The notes beneath the pieces were generated by a model, which was not told the DNA's origin, searched no databases, and was given only the letters and a program-made list of their open reading frames with translations. This document shows, one piece after another, positions 52,718-62,071 of a DNA stretch of 64,000 bases; the first letter of the stretch is position 1; the number at the start of each line of letters is the position of its first letter. The position numbers were made by a program, and so were the translations under genes. Source of the stretch: Verrucomicrobiota bacterium (lineage in GTDB: Bacteria > Verrucomicrobiota > Verrucomicrobiia > Limisphaerales > UBA9464). The stretch lies in the NCBI GenBank assembly GCA_016871805.1, contig VHCG01000002.1, positions 62,001 through 126,000 on the forward strand, given 5' to 3'.

Positions 52718-53803
52718 ATGAAACGTCGTGCCTTTCTCCAGTCGGCGGCCGTTGCCGCGTCCACCGTCGCCTTTCCCTCCCTCCTTTGCGCCGCCGACAA
52801 GTCCGGCACGAAGCGCGCCCTAGTGGGCACCGGCGAACACATCTACGAGTGCCACCATGGCTGGGGCGAACTGCCGTCCCACCTGAAATGGGGCGAGACC
52901 CATGGTGTCGCGGTCGACGCCCAGGGCTTCATCTACATCAAGAACAACACCGGTCCGTCCGGGTTGCGGCACCAGGACTGCATCGTGGTGTTCGATCCGA
53001 ACGGGAAGTTCGTCCGGAGCTTTGGCGACGAGTACAGCGCCTACAACATCCACACGGTCGGACACGGCATCGACATCCGGAAGGAGGGGGGCACCGAGTA
53101 TCTCTACCTCACCCATACCTGGGCCAACCTCGTGACCAAGACGACCCTCGACGGCGAGATCGTCTGGGCGCTGAGCACGCCGTGGGAGTCGGGGGTGTAC
53201 AAGGACCGCAAGGAGTTCATCCCGACGAATGTGGCGTTCCATCCGACCGATGGCTCGTTCTACATCGCCGATGGCTACGGCTCGGGCCACATCCTTCGTT
53301 TCGATGCCAACGGGAAGTACCTCTCGAACTTCGGGGGGCGGGGCGGGGCCGACCAGCATGGCAAGTTCTCCACGCCGCACGGGCTCTGGGTCGACACCCG
53401 TCCGGGACGCGATCCGATGCTGTGCATCTGCGACCGTGCCAATGCGCGTCTCGAATATTTCACGCTGGACGGCACGTACGTCAGCACGGTGTCGGGCCTC
53501 AGCTATCCGGCGCACCTCGACATCCGGGGCGACGTGATGGTGTGTCCCGACCTGCATGCGCGGGTGACGTTGTTCGACAAGGACAACCGGGTGATCTCGC
53601 ATCTGGGCTACGACCAGGCCTGGACCGATCGGGTGCTCAACAAGGGCGGGCAGGGGGGATTCGTGATGCGGACCCAGCCCAAGACCTGGGAGGATGGCCG
53701 GTTCATCCACCCGCACGACGCCTGTTTCGACCGCGATGGCAATCTGTTCGTGGTCGAGTGGGTCTCCGTGGGGCGTGTGTCGAAGCTCAGGAAGGTGTCC
53801 TGA
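52718..53803 (+). CDS. Tat-exported NHL-repeat/six-bladed propeller protein
   Basis: 361 residues. The signal MKRRAFLQSAAVAASTVAFP is twin-arginine-like. The body is a propeller with repeated strands such as GVAVDAQGFIYIKNNTG, NVAFHPTDGSFYIADGYGSG, HGLWVDTRPGRDPMLCICDR and HDACFDRDGNLFVVEWVSVG. It resembles the peptidyl-alpha-hydroxyglycine-lyase-like and NHL proteins common in Verrucomicrobia, of unknown function. It lies 125 bases after the permease-propeller fusion, so two propeller genes are adjacent, perhaps by duplication and divergence. The next gene starts 77 bases downstream. Confidence 0.85.
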   Translation: MKRRAFLQSAAVAASTVAFPSLLCAADKSGTKRALVGTGEHIYECHHGWGELPSHLKWGETHGVAVDAQGFIYIKNNTGPSGLRHQDCIVVFDPNGKFVRSFGDEYSAYNIHTVGHGIDIRKEGGTEYLYLTHTWANLVTKTTLDGEIVWALSTPWESGVYKDRKEFIPTNVAFHPTDGSFYIADGYGSGHILRFDANGKYLSNFGGRGGADQHGKFSTPHGLWVDTRPGRDPMLCICDRANARLEYFTLDGTYVSTVSGLSYPAHLDIRGDVMVCPDLHARVTLFDKDNRVISHLGYDQAWTDRVLNKGGQGGFVMRTQPKTWEDGRFIHPHDACFDRDGNLFVVEWVSVGRVSKLRKVS

Positions 53804-53880
53804 ACCGCAGGGGCAGGGAATCGGTCGGCCGACAAAAACCCGCTTCCGGCAGCCTTGGTTTTCCCTCAGGCTCTCCACCC

Positions 53881-56800
53881 GTGGAACCCGCTTCGGCCGC
53901 TCCATTGGCCCAAGGGGAACGTTCGCAGTTCCTCGACCTGTACCGGACGATGCTCACCGCCCGGACGGTGGATCGCGTCGAGGTAGAACTCGTCAACCGG
54001 GGTGAGGGATTCTTCCATGTCGGTGGGGCCGGCCATGAGGCCGCAGCCGTCCTGGCACCGCTCCTGACTCCCGACGACTGGCTCCATCTCCATTATCGGG
54101 ACAAGGCCCTGATGATCGCCCGGGGCATCCCGCCGGAGCAGTTCTTCCACAGCCTCCTGTGCACCGCCCGATCCCACTCGGCCGGTCGCCAGATGAGCGC
54201 CCACCTGAGTGCGCCCGAACTCAAGGTTCTCAGCCTTGTGGGTCCCGTGGGCAACAACGCCCTCCAGGCTGTCGGGGTCGCCACCGAACTGCAGGCCCGT
54301 CAGGTCCCCGGGAAACCGCTCGTGCTCTGCGCCGTCGGAGACGGCACCAGCCAGCAGGGGGAGTTCCTCGAGGCCGTCGCCGAGGCCGTCCGCAACCGGC
54401 TCCCGGTCCTGTTCTGGATCGAGGACAACCACCTCGCCATCTCCACCCAGACCCGGGGCAGGACCTTCTACGATCGTCCCGATGGCCCGGCCTCCGAGTT
54501 CTACGGACTTCCCATCCATCGTCTCGACGGACGCGACCCGGTCGACTGCTTCCGTCGGCTCCAACCCCTGGTCCACGGCCTCCGCTCCGGATCCGGCCCC
54601 GCCATGGTGGTGCTCGAGGTGGATCGGCTGACCCACCACACGAACGCCGACGACGAGCGGGTCTACCGCGATACGGCTGAGATGGAACGGGTCCGCCGGG
54701 ACTCTGATCCCCTCCGTCGGCTGGCGGCCCAGCTGGTCGAGGCAGGTCTCATCGCCGAGGCCCTTTCGGTGCTTGAGACCGAGGTGGAAAGGGAGGTCCG
54801 GGCGGCGGCCGACCGGGCCCTGGCGGCACCGAACCCCGAGGCGAACCGGGACGCCCGGCCGCCGCTGCCGGCCGGTCTGGTCCGGGTACCGGAACACCGC
54901 GGCACCCAGGACGGTCCGCGATGGACCATGCTGGAGGCACTGCGCGAGACCCTCCGGGTCTGGCTGGCGAAGGATCCGCGCGTCAGTCTGCACGGACAGG
55001 ATCTGGAGGATCCGAAGGGCGATGTCTTCGGTCTCACAAGGGGACTCTCCACCGCGTTTCCCGGGCGCGTCGCCAACGCGCCCCTCTCGGAGAGCACGAT
55101 TGCCGGCGTGGGCGTCGGACGGGCGCTTGCGGGGGGACGACCGGTCTCCTGTCTGCAGTTCGCCGACTTCCTCCCGCTGGCCTTCAACCAGATCGCCAGC
55201 GAGATGGGATCGCTGTGGTGGCGGACCGATGGCGGCTGGACGGTTCCGATGGTCCTGATGGCGCCCTGCGGCGGGTATCGTCCGGGACTCGGTCCATTCC
55301 ACGCCCAGACCTTCGAGAGTGTCGTGGCCCATACCCCGGGTGTGGACGTGGTGGTCCCGAGCACCGCCGCCGATGCGGTCGGGCTGCTCAATGCCGCGCT
55401 GCGCGGGGGGCGTCCCACCGTGTTCCTCTATCCCAAGGTGTGTCTGAACGACCCATCGCTCGCCACGAGCCGCGATGTCGCCGACCACATCGTACTGCCG
55501 GGCAAGGCCCGCCAGGTGGCCCAGGGCGGGGATCTGACCCTCGTCACCTGGGGTGGGACCGTGCCGCTCTGCCAGCGGGTGGTGACGGCGCTGCAGGGCG
55601 CCGGCGTGGGCGTCGATTTCCTCGATCTCCGGTCGCTCAGCCCGTGGGATGCCGACGCGGTGTGTGCCAGCGTGGAGCGGACCGGCCGGCTGCTGGTCGT
55701 CCATGAGGACAACCTCACCTGCGGGTTCGGGGCCGAGATTGTCGCCACGGTCTCCGAGCGGGTGGACCGCCCCATCCGGGCGCGGCGGGTGACGCGTCCC
55801 GACACCTACGTCCCCTGCAACTACGTCAACCAGCTCGACGTTCTGCCCAGCTTCCAACGGATCCTCGACGAGGCCGGACGCCTCTGTGGCGTCACCGTCG
55901 CCTGGGCCCAGGAGGTTCCTGCCGATGCCGAACGCTTCGTGCTCGAGGCGGTCGGGTCGAGCCCGGCCGACCAGTCGGTGTCGGTCATCGAATGGAAGGC
56001 CGCCGAGGGAAGCACGATCCAGGCTGGCGACCTGATCGCCGATTGCGAGGCCGACAAGGCGACCTTCGAGCTGCGGGCGCCGGTGGGCGGGGTGATCCGG
56101 GATCGGATCGCCGTGGGCGAAAAAGTCCCGGTGGGCACCCTGTTGGCGGTCATCGCCACCAGCCCCACGACGGCGGTCCTGCCCCGGCGTGTGCCGGTCG
56201 AACCCCGTCCGATCCTCGAAAGAAAGCCCGCCGCCGCCTACGGCGCGTCCTCCCCGTCCTCGATGTCGACGCCGGCGGTGCTGTCCGAGCCGGCGGCCTT
56301 CTTCCGCGACGTCGTCGCCATCTCGTCCATCGCCTCGGCCCCGGCCGGACGCGTGGTCACCAACGAGGCGCTCGTCCGCAGGTTCCCCGGGCGTTCGGCG
56401 CAGGACATCGTCCAGCGCACGGGTATCGAGTCCCGTCGCCATCTCGCCCCCGGGGAATCCGCCCTCACCCTGGCGGCGACCGCGGCCCGGTCGGCCCTGC
56501 GGTCCAGCGGCATGACCTTGGCGGATCTCGATGCGATCTACGTGAGCACGAGCTCGCCGGTGTCGGTCAGCCCCAGCATGGCGTGTCTGCTCCACCATGA
56601 GCTCAGCCGCGATGGCGATGCCCGGGACATCCCGGCCAGCGACATCCTGGCGGCCTGCACCGGCTACTTGTACGCCCTGCAGGCGGCCTTCGACTTCTGC
56701 CGATCCGAGCCTGCGGCCAGCGTGCTGGTGGTCACGGCGGAGGCGATGAGCCAGTACACGAATCCGGAGGACTTCGACACGGCGATCGTGTTCGCCGACG

Positions 56801-57291
56801 CCGCGACGGCAACCCTGGTGCACGGACCCCTATCCCCGATGTACCCGAAGGCCTGGGCCTGGCTGCACCGTCCGGTCCTGAGTGCCCGGGGCGAGGACGG
56901 CACGATCCTCCACCACGGCCGTCCCGGGGATCCCAACGTCAATATGGACGGCCTCAAGGTCTTCCCGATGGCGGTCCGGCAGCTGATCGCGCTGCTCCGT
57001 CAGGCCTGCGAGAAGGGGAACCAGGCGGTGGAGGAGCTCGACCATATCATCCCGCACCAGGCCAACGGACGGATCCTCGATGCGGTCGACCAGCGGTTGA
57101 AGCTGCCCAAGGGACGTCTGATCAACCGGGTCCGATACAGCGGCAACACCAGCAGCAGCACCATCCCTCTGGTACTCGCCGAGCTCCTGGCCGAGAAGCC
57201 CGCACCCCAGGGACGCGCCGGACTCTGCGCGTTCGGCGGTGGATTCACCTTCGGCGCAGCACTGCTGGAGTTCGCCAAGCCAAGGCGCTGA
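53881..57291 (+). CDS. E1 alpha - E1 beta - lipoyl - ketoacyl-ACP synthase III fusion enzyme
   Basis: 1136 residues from GTG. About 20-330: 2-oxoacid dehydrogenase E1 alpha with thiamine-diphosphate motif GDGTSQQGEFLEAVAEAV to EDNHLAIS (from about 153). About 345-680: E1 beta (WTMLEALRETLRVWLAKDP, FHAQTFESVVAHTPG). About 699-765: a lipoyl domain with its Lys in CEADKATFE (about 726). About 805-1136: a FabH-type synthase with complete triad, Cys about 926 in AACTGYLYAL, His about 1059 in IPHQANGRI, Asn about 1089 in YSGNTSSS. There is no E2 acyltransferase or subunit-binding domain. The likely role is decarboxylating a (branched) 2-oxoacid and using the acyl group to start fatty-acid or polyketide synthesis. 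Longer in-frame starts overlap the NHL gene and are rejected. Confidence 0.9.
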   Translation: MEPASAAPLAQGERSQFLDLYRTMLTARTVDRVEVELVNRGEGFFHVGGAGHEAAAVLAPLLTPDDWLHLHYRDKALMIARGIPPEQFFHSLLCTARSHSAGRQMSAHLSAPELKVLSLVGPVGNNALQAVGVATELQARQVPGKPLVLCAVGDGTSQQGEFLEAVAEAVRNRLPVLFWIEDNHLAISTQTRGRTFYDRPDGPASEFYGLPIHRLDGRDPVDCFRRLQPLVHGLRSGSGPAMVVLEVDRLTHHTNADDERVYRDTAEMERVRRDSDPLRRLAAQLVEAGLIAEALSVLETEVEREVRAAADRALAAPNPEANRDARPPLPAGLVRVPEHRGTQDGPRWTMLEALRETLRVWLAKDPRVSLHGQDLEDPKGDVFGLTRGLSTAFPGRVANAPLSESTIAGVGVGRALAGGRPVSCLQFADFLPLAFNQIASEMGSLWWRTDGGWTVPMVLMAPCGGYRPGLGPFHAQTFESVVAHTPGVDVVVPSTAADAVGLLNAALRGGRPTVFLYPKVCLNDPSLATSRDVADHIVLPGKARQVAQGGDLTLVTWGGTVPLCQRVVTALQGAGVGVDFLDLRSLSPWDADAVCASVERTGRLLVVHEDNLTCGFGAEIVATVSERVDRPIRARRVTRPDTYVPCNYVNQLDVLPSFQRILDEAGRLCGVTVAWAQEVPADAERFVLEAVGSSPADQSVSVIEWKAAEGSTIQAGDLIADCEADKATFELRAPVGGVIRDRIAVGEKVPVGTLLAVIATSPTTAVLPRRVPVEPRPILERKPAAAYGASSPSSMSTPAVLSEPAAFFRDVVAISSIASAPAGRVVTNEALVRRFPGRSAQDIVQRTGIESRRHLAPGESALTLAATAARSALRSSGMTLADLDAIYVSTSSPVSVSPSMACLLHHELSRDGDARDIPASDILAACTGYLYALQAAFDFCRSEPAASVLVVTAEAMSQYTNPEDFDTAIVFADAATATLVHGPLSPMYPKAWAWLHRPVLSARGEDGTILHHGRPGDPNVNMDGLKVFPMAVRQLIALLRQACEKGNQAVEELDHIIPHQANGRILDAVDQRLKLPKGRLINRVRYSGNTSSSTIPLVLAELLAEKPAPQGRAGLCAFGGGFTFGAALLEFAKPRR

Positions 57292-57330
57292 AGGCCTTGA
57301 AGGCCCAGGCCTCCGGACGGTCCGAGTTTT

Positions 57331-57360
57331 TCAGGGACCCGTCGCCCCAGGGTTCCCTGA
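57331..57360 (+). terminator. Putative terminator hairpin after the fusion gene
   Basis: TCAGGGACCC pairs with GGGTTCCCTGA around a nine-base loop, with one bulged base, 40 bases beyond the stop. A five-T run lies just before it and follows a weaker CGGAC/GTCCG hairpin, so either structure could end transcription. Confidence 0.45.
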
Positions 57361-57526
57361 CAGGAAAGCGTCCTTCGTCGTTGTCGATGGAAGGACCAGC
57401 GGGACTTGATGCCGGAGGGATCCCATCAGGTAGCCGGTGGGGGAGCGCAGCCAGACCACCGGTCACGCGTCCATAGGCCATGCTTCCCGGCAGGGATGCC
57501 AGCCACCCCAGAATGCTGACCTAACC

Positions 57527-57580
57527 CGGTTGTGGTTTCTCGACCGAGGGTGTCTCGACGGGGCTGGCCCCTTCCGGGAT
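57527..57580. repeat. Short dispersed repeat, copy 2
   Basis: Matches 16544-16597; shared core GAGGGTGTCTCGACGGGGCT. It carries small symmetric pieces (CTCGACCGAG and GGGGCTGGCCCC) that are only partly kept in copy 1. Confidence 0.6.
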
Positions 57581-57602
57581 TGATCGGATCGCCCCTGCGG
57601 GG

Positions 57603-58889
57603 TCAGGCCAGCTTCCAGCCCGGACGGTAGTGCGAGAGGATGTAGCGATCCGCCTCGGGTAGACCCTTGGCCTGCATCCTGAGCGCATCCCACTCGATCC
57701 GTTTGCCGGTGCGGAAGGCCACGTTGCCGAGGGCACCGATCTCGGTGAGCTGGGCCCCGTAGGTGAGCGGCGAGTTCGTCTTTCCGCGTCCCTTGCAGGC
57801 CTCGATCCATTCGGCGTGGTGGCCGATCGAGTCGGGGATGCTCGGCAGCGGGGCCTGGAATCCCTCGAACTGCTTCTCGGGAAGCAGAATGCGGCGTCCG
57901 TAGTCGGCCAGGAGCAGCCCCTTGCTGCCGACGAAGAGCGAACCGCCGCCCCATTGGGTGAGGTCAGGCGTGCCCGGGACCTGGGGGCGGACGGTGCCGC
58001 TGTACCAGTGAAGGGTGACCGGTCCGCGTTTGCCGTAGGCTGGGAACTGGTAGTGCACCTTCAGCCACGACGGCGCACAGAATTCGTCGGGCTTCGGGCC
58101 CTTCGCCTCGATCGACGTCGGCAGGGTGAGGTCGAGCGCCCAGACACCGAGGTCGATATGATGGCAGCAGAAATCCATCAGCGTGCCGCCGCCCCAGTGC
58201 CACCAGCGGCGCCAGTTGAAGGGCACCCACTCGGAGCTGTAGGGACGATAGGTCACCGGTCCGACCCACTGGTCGTAGTCGAGCCCCGCCGGGATCGGCT
58301 GGGGAGGAGGCAACGGCCGCGTGTCCCAGGGCGACCCCGTCCAGTGATGCACCTCGCTTACCGTCCCGATCGCCCCGCTGCGGATGAGCTCCACGACGCG
58401 GCGGTAGTTGGAGGAGGAGTGGATCTGGTTGCCGGTCTGGGTCGGCAGGCCGGTGGAGCGAGCCAGATCCGACAGGATCCGGGCCTCCTGGATGGTGTGG
58501 GTCACCGGCTTCTCGAGGTAGAGGGGGCGTCCGCTCTTGAGGACGTTCGTGGCGATCACCGCGTGGGTGTGGTCAGGCGTGGCCACCAGGACGGCGTCGA
58601 GATCCTTCTGGTCGAGCATCCGGCGCCAGTCGACGTAGGTGTGGGCCGACGGGAACCGCTTCGCGGCACCGGCAAGGTTGCGGCTGTCGCAGTCGCACAG
58701 CGCGACGATGTTCTGGTCCTTGATCCCGTCGATGTTCTCGGCGCCGCGTCCGGCCACGCCGACGACGCCGATGTTGAGGCGTTCGTTGGGGGAGATTCGA
58801 CGGCGGGTGGAGGCGGAGGCCTGGCCCACGGTCATCCACGAGGCGACACCAAGGGCGGAGGTCTGGAGGAACTGGCGACGGCTGGACAT
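57603..58889 (-). CDS. Tat-exported Gfo/Idh/MocA family oxidoreductase
   Basis: 428 residues. The Tat signal SSRRQFLQTSALGVASWMTV is followed by a Rossmann motif in LNIGVVGVAGRGAENIDGIK, and by EKP in LYLEKPVTHTIQEARIL. The C-terminal domain contains WWHWGGGTLMDFCCHHIDLG, typical of the large exported Verrucomicrobia/Planctomycete clade. Exported members fold with bound NAD(P) in the cytoplasm before Tat export; their substrates are mostly unknown sugars. I use the ATG directly before the signal. It lies 62 bases downstream of the uronate-isomerase-like gene. Confidence 0.9.
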   Translation of the reverse strand: MSSRRQFLQTSALGVASWMTVGQASASTRRRISPNERLNIGVVGVAGRGAENIDGIKDQNIVALCDCDSRNLAGAAKRFPSAHTYVDWRRMLDQKDLDAVLVATPDHTHAVIATNVLKSGRPLYLEKPVTHTIQEARILSDLARSTGLPTQTGNQIHSSSNYRRVVELIRSGAIGTVSEVHHWTGSPWDTRPLPPPQPIPAGLDYDQWVGPVTYRPYSSEWVPFNWRRWWHWGGGTLMDFCCHHIDLGVWALDLTLPTSIEAKGPKPDEFCAPSWLKVHYQFPAYGKRGPVTLHWYSGTVRPQVPGTPDLTQWGGGSLFVGSKGLLLADYGRRILLPEKQFEGFQAPLPSIPDSIGHHAEWIEACKGRGKTNSPLTYGAQLTEIGALGNVAFRTGKRIEWDALRMQAKGLPEADRYILSHYRPGWKLA

Positions 58890-58951
58890 GGGCCGAGCAT
58901 TGGGAATCCCCCGCAGCACCGGCAATCGGGAAATTCAGAAACGCCTCGGTT

Positions 58952-60190
58952 TCAGGCCCCGCAGAACCGGTGGAACCCGCCGCCGAGGAGTTCCCGGACG
59001 TCCCGTCGGATCTCGTCGTCGGACACCTCCCAGCCCGAACCCGCCAGACGCGCGTAGTTCCGCGTCAGGCAGTCCGCGAGGATCTCGCGCGAGTGGTGCC
59101 ACTTGTAGATCAGCTGGTCCAGAACCCGGGCGTCGCTGTGCTGCGGGGTGAAGCTCGTCCCCAGCAGCTCCAGACGCAGGGTCGTGATCTCCTCGATCAA
59201 CTGCGGCGTGTTGGTGAACCACCAGCAGCCGAACGGATGCAGGTTCCGGAACTTCCGGGCGAGGACCACCAGCTCGTGCTGGTTCTCGCGGGCGAGACAG
59301 GTCACCAGGAACCGGTTCTCCGGATGCGCCGCGCAGAGCGTCTGCAGGGCCCCGAGATCGCTGCGGCCGACGCCGTCACCCGCCATGCGCAGCAGCGGAT
59401 TCACCGCGCGGGTCACCCCCATCATCATCGCGAAGGGCTGTCCGAACTCCCGACAGTGCGGCAGGACCGCCCGCTCCAGCAGCCAGGTTGTGGCAGTGTC
59501 CGCCGGATACCGGAACGTCGGAGGCAGGGAGACCATGCAGTACCGGGAGCCGATCCGACGCGTCCAGTCCGCGAGGAAGCGTCGAACCTCCGAGACCGTG
59601 CCCTCGCTGGCTTCCGTCCCGACCGCATAGCCCCAGCGTCGCAGCCGCTCGGCGGATTCCGGCCACGACAGCAGCAACGGATCGATCCGGAGCGCCGCCT
59701 CGAACCGGGGATCCCGGGCCGGCCTCGCCTTCCAGAAGGCCCGTTCCTCGTCGTCGAACGGGGAGTTCGTCATGAACACCCGCTCCACGTTCGCCAGCTG
59801 GAGCACCCGATCAATGAACGCCTCGGGACGCTGCTCCGCATACCACCGCCGGATCGCTCCGAGATCCTGTCGCCGTGGATCCAACCCCAGCGCCCGCAGC
59901 GTGGTCAGCACGCCCCGACACGCCTCCGACACGGGCGAGTGCTCGACGAAGAGGGCATTCCACACGTATTCGGCCTGCTCGGTCTTCGAGGTGGACCAGA
60001 ATCGGTCGAACGGCAGATCCATCTGACGGAAGGCCTCGCTCACGAGGTAGTGGTAGACCAGCTGGTCATCGATGCCCCAGAGCAACAGCGAGCCGAAGCT
60101 GGGATCGTACAGGTGCGTATGGATGTCCTGGACCGGTGTGGACTCCACGATGCGGGTGACGCGCGGGGCGAGGGTGTCGAGGGAGGACAT
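58952..60190 (-). CDS. Uronate isomerase-like amidohydrolase
   Basis: 412 residues. The metal motif is VQDIHTHLYDPSFGSLLLWG near residue 22, as in glucuronate isomerases (UxaC), with a matching C-terminal NPLLRMAGDG and ENRFLVTCLARENQHE to HPFGCWWFTN arrangement. True UxaC converts glucuronate or galacturonate to the keto forms; this protein is shorter (E. coli UxaC is about 470), so the substrate may differ. The start is MSSLDTLAPRVTRIV. It follows rluD by 49 bases on the same strand. Confidence 0.75.
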   Translation of the reverse strand: MSSLDTLAPRVTRIVESTPVQDIHTHLYDPSFGSLLLWGIDDQLVYHYLVSEAFRQMDLPFDRFWSTSKTEQAEYVWNALFVEHSPVSEACRGVLTTLRALGLDPRRQDLGAIRRWYAEQRPEAFIDRVLQLANVERVFMTNSPFDDEERAFWKARPARDPRFEAALRIDPLLLSWPESAERLRRWGYAVGTEASEGTVSEVRRFLADWTRRIGSRYCMVSLPPTFRYPADTATTWLLERAVLPHCREFGQPFAMMMGVTRAVNPLLRMAGDGVGRSDLGALQTLCAAHPENRFLVTCLARENQHELVVLARKFRNLHPFGCWWFTNTPQLIEEITTLRLELLGTSFTPQHSDARVLDQLIYKWHHSREILADCLTRNYARLAGSGWEVSDDEIRRDVRELLGGGFHRFCGA

Positions 60191-60239
60191 GGCGGATTCG
60201 GAGGTGAAGCGGGACGGTTCGGCGTGGGTCGGGAAGGGG

Positions 60240-61205
60240 TCAGGCGGACGATGCGGCCATGGACGGGGTGCCACCCAGCAGTTTCAGGACGTCCTGGAAG
60301 TCCGCGGGCAGCGGTGCCTCGAAGGACAGCGGTTGTCCCGTCCTCGGATGGGCGAAGGCGAGTGTCCGGGCATGGAGCATCTGCCGGGGAGCCTTCCAAC
60401 CGGTCTCGGTTGCCAGACGTCGGTTCGCCCGTTCCCCGTAGACCAGATCGCCCACGAGCGGAAAGCCGAGGTCCTGGAAGTGGACCCGGACCTGATGGGT
60501 GCGTCCGGTGTGGATGCGGGCCTCGACCCAGGACGCATCGCGGAGTCGTGCGATCCGGCGGTAGGTGGTCAACGCCTCGCGCCCGGGTCCCTCGGTGACG
60601 GTCATGCGTTTGCGTTGGACGGGATGGCGCGCGATGCGGCCCCGGAGCTCGCCCTCGGGCGGCTGGATGTCCCCGCAGAGCAGGCAGTGGTAGCGCTTGT
60701 CGACACGTCGCGCCGCGAAGGCCGCCTGGAGCGCGCGATGGGACGTGTCGTTCTTCGCCACGACGAGGCATCCGGAGGTGTCGCGGTCGATCCGGTGCAC
60801 GATGCCCGGACGCGCCACACCGCCGATGCCGCTGAGGTTGCCGGCGCAGTGGTGGAGCAGGGCATTGACCAGGGTGCCATCCGCGTGGCCCGCCGCCGGA
60901 TGCACCACCAGGCCCGGGGGCTTGTTGAGCACGAGGAGGTCGTCGTCCTCGAAGAGCAGGTCGAGCGGGATGTCCTGGGCGACGACATCGGCCGCGACGG
61001 GGTTGGGCCACTCGATCGCAATCCCGTCGCCGGACTTCGGTTTCTGGGAGGCCTTGGGGACCTTGCCATTGACCTGGACGCAGCCCTCGGTGATCAGGCG
61101 TTGGATCTCGCCTCGGGAGGTCTCCGGGAAGCGTTCGTGCAGGAACTGGTCGAGACGCCGCCTGGGCATCGACACCTCCACCGTGAATGTTTCGCGCCGT
61201 CCCAT
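60240..61205 (-). CDS. rluD: RluD-type 23S rRNA pseudouridine synthase
   Basis: 321 residues with an N-terminal S4 RNA-binding domain (RRLDQFLHERFPETSRGEIQ) and the RluA-family catalytic domain. The active Asp is in HRIDRDTSGCLVVAK, with the ligand segment GRTHQVRVHFQDLGFPLVGD. The S4 domain and length fit RluD, which modifies helix 69. It starts three bases after the lgt stop, so it is cotranscribed with lgt. The RluA half of the gene at 33184 is a second family member in the window and lacks an S4 domain. Confidence 0.9.
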   Translation of the reverse strand: MGRRETFTVEVSMPRRRLDQFLHERFPETSRGEIQRLITEGCVQVNGKVPKASQKPKSGDGIAIEWPNPVAADVVAQDIPLDLLFEDDDLLVLNKPPGLVVHPAAGHADGTLVNALLHHCAGNLSGIGGVARPGIVHRIDRDTSGCLVVAKNDTSHRALQAAFAARRVDKRYHCLLCGDIQPPEGELRGRIARHPVQRKRMTVTEGPGREALTTYRRIARLRDASWVEARIHTGRTHQVRVHFQDLGFPLVGDLVYGERANRRLATETGWKAPRQMLHARTLAFAHPRTGQPLSFEAPLPADFQDVLKLLGGTPSMAASSA

Positions 61206-61208
61206 GGT

Positions 61209-62006
61209 TCAGCCGGGGGTCCCGGTTCCCGGCGCCGCAAGTCCGGTCCGCGGTTTCAGGGTGAGATAGAGGGCGATGCCGGCGACGAGGAGGATGAGTC
61301 CGGTGGACTGTCCCGGGGTGAAGGAACCCGAGAGGGGCTGGGAGATCCGGGCATAGTCCCCCCGGAACCATTCGGTGAAGGCCCGGAGGACGGAGTAGCC
61401 GATGAGGTAGACCGCGAAGATCTGTCCGGAGAACCGGCGACGTCGGAACCCCCACATCAGGGCGATGAAGAACGCGAAGTTGAGGAGGGACTCGTAGACC
61501 TGGGAGGGATGGACCCCCAGGCCGCCGGAGGAATGCCCGGTGGGGAAATGGATCGCCCAGGGCAGTTGGGTGGGGCGTCCGTAGCAGCAGCCGTTCATGA
61601 GGCAGCCGAGCCGTCCGAAGACGTGTCCGAGTGCGATGCCGGGGGCGAGGCAGTCGGCCGTGGTCCAGAGCGGCAGACCGAGGGAGCGGATCCGCCAGAG
61701 TCCCACGAGGATGGCGAGGATGAGGCCGCCGTAGAAGACGAGTCCGCCCTTCCAGACCGCGAAGACCTCCCGCAGGGGCTGGCCGGCGAAGGATTCGTTC
61801 CAGTAGCTCACGACGTACATCAACCGGGCGCCGACCAGTCCGCTGGCGATGAGCCAGGGGGCGAGGTCGTAGATGACGTCGCCGTTGAGTCCGGCGCGGC
61901 GGGCGTTGGAGGCCGCCGCGCGGAGTCCGAGAAGGAATCCGAGGGCGACGAGCACGCCGAAGGAGTGGATCCGCAGGTCGCCGAGTTCGAGGAGTATGGG
62001 CCTCAC
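61209..62006 (-). CDS. lgt: Prolipoprotein diacylglyceryl transferase
   Basis: Transfers diacylglycerol from phosphatidylglycerol to the lipobox Cys of prolipoproteins. 265 residues, about seven helices. The family signature is HVFGRLGCLMNGCCYGRPTQ, with VWKGGLVFYGGLILAILVGL before it and HPSQVYESLLNFAFF after. The start is GTG (VRPILLELGDLRIHSFG); the longer frame reads into MITE copy B. It is the first gene of the lgt-rluD unit. Lipoprotein candidates such as the substrate-binding protein at 49222 would need it. Confidence 0.94.
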   Translation of the reverse strand: MRPILLELGDLRIHSFGVLVALGFLLGLRAAASNARRAGLNGDVIYDLAPWLIASGLVGARLMYVVSYWNESFAGQPLREVFAVWKGGLVFYGGLILAILVGLWRIRSLGLPLWTTADCLAPGIALGHVFGRLGCLMNGCCYGRPTQLPWAIHFPTGHSSGGLGVHPSQVYESLLNFAFFIALMWGFRRRRFSGQIFAVYLIGYSVLRAFTEWFRGDYARISQPLSGSFTPGQSTGLILLVAGIALYLTLKPRTGLAAPGTGTPG

Positions 62007-62071
62007 GCGGTCCGGAGCGTAGCGGTGGGCAGGTCGGGGGCGAAGAGCGAAGAGCGGAGGGGAGAGGAAGG

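Larger units (their letters stand above)
57292..57602. other. Intergenic region between convergent genes
   Basis: About 310 bases holding the hairpins described after the fusion gene and the second copy of a short dispersed repeat (57527-57580). A 78-codon minus-strand frame (57245-57481) covers much of it but overlaps the fusion gene's 3' end and shows no family similarity. Confidence 0.5.

Noticed and set aside
52786-57291. A longer open frame of about 1500 codons for the E1-lipoyl-KAS gene
   Set aside because: Its first 365 codons lie out of frame over the well-supported NHL gene and have shadow-type composition; the real domain begins after 53881.
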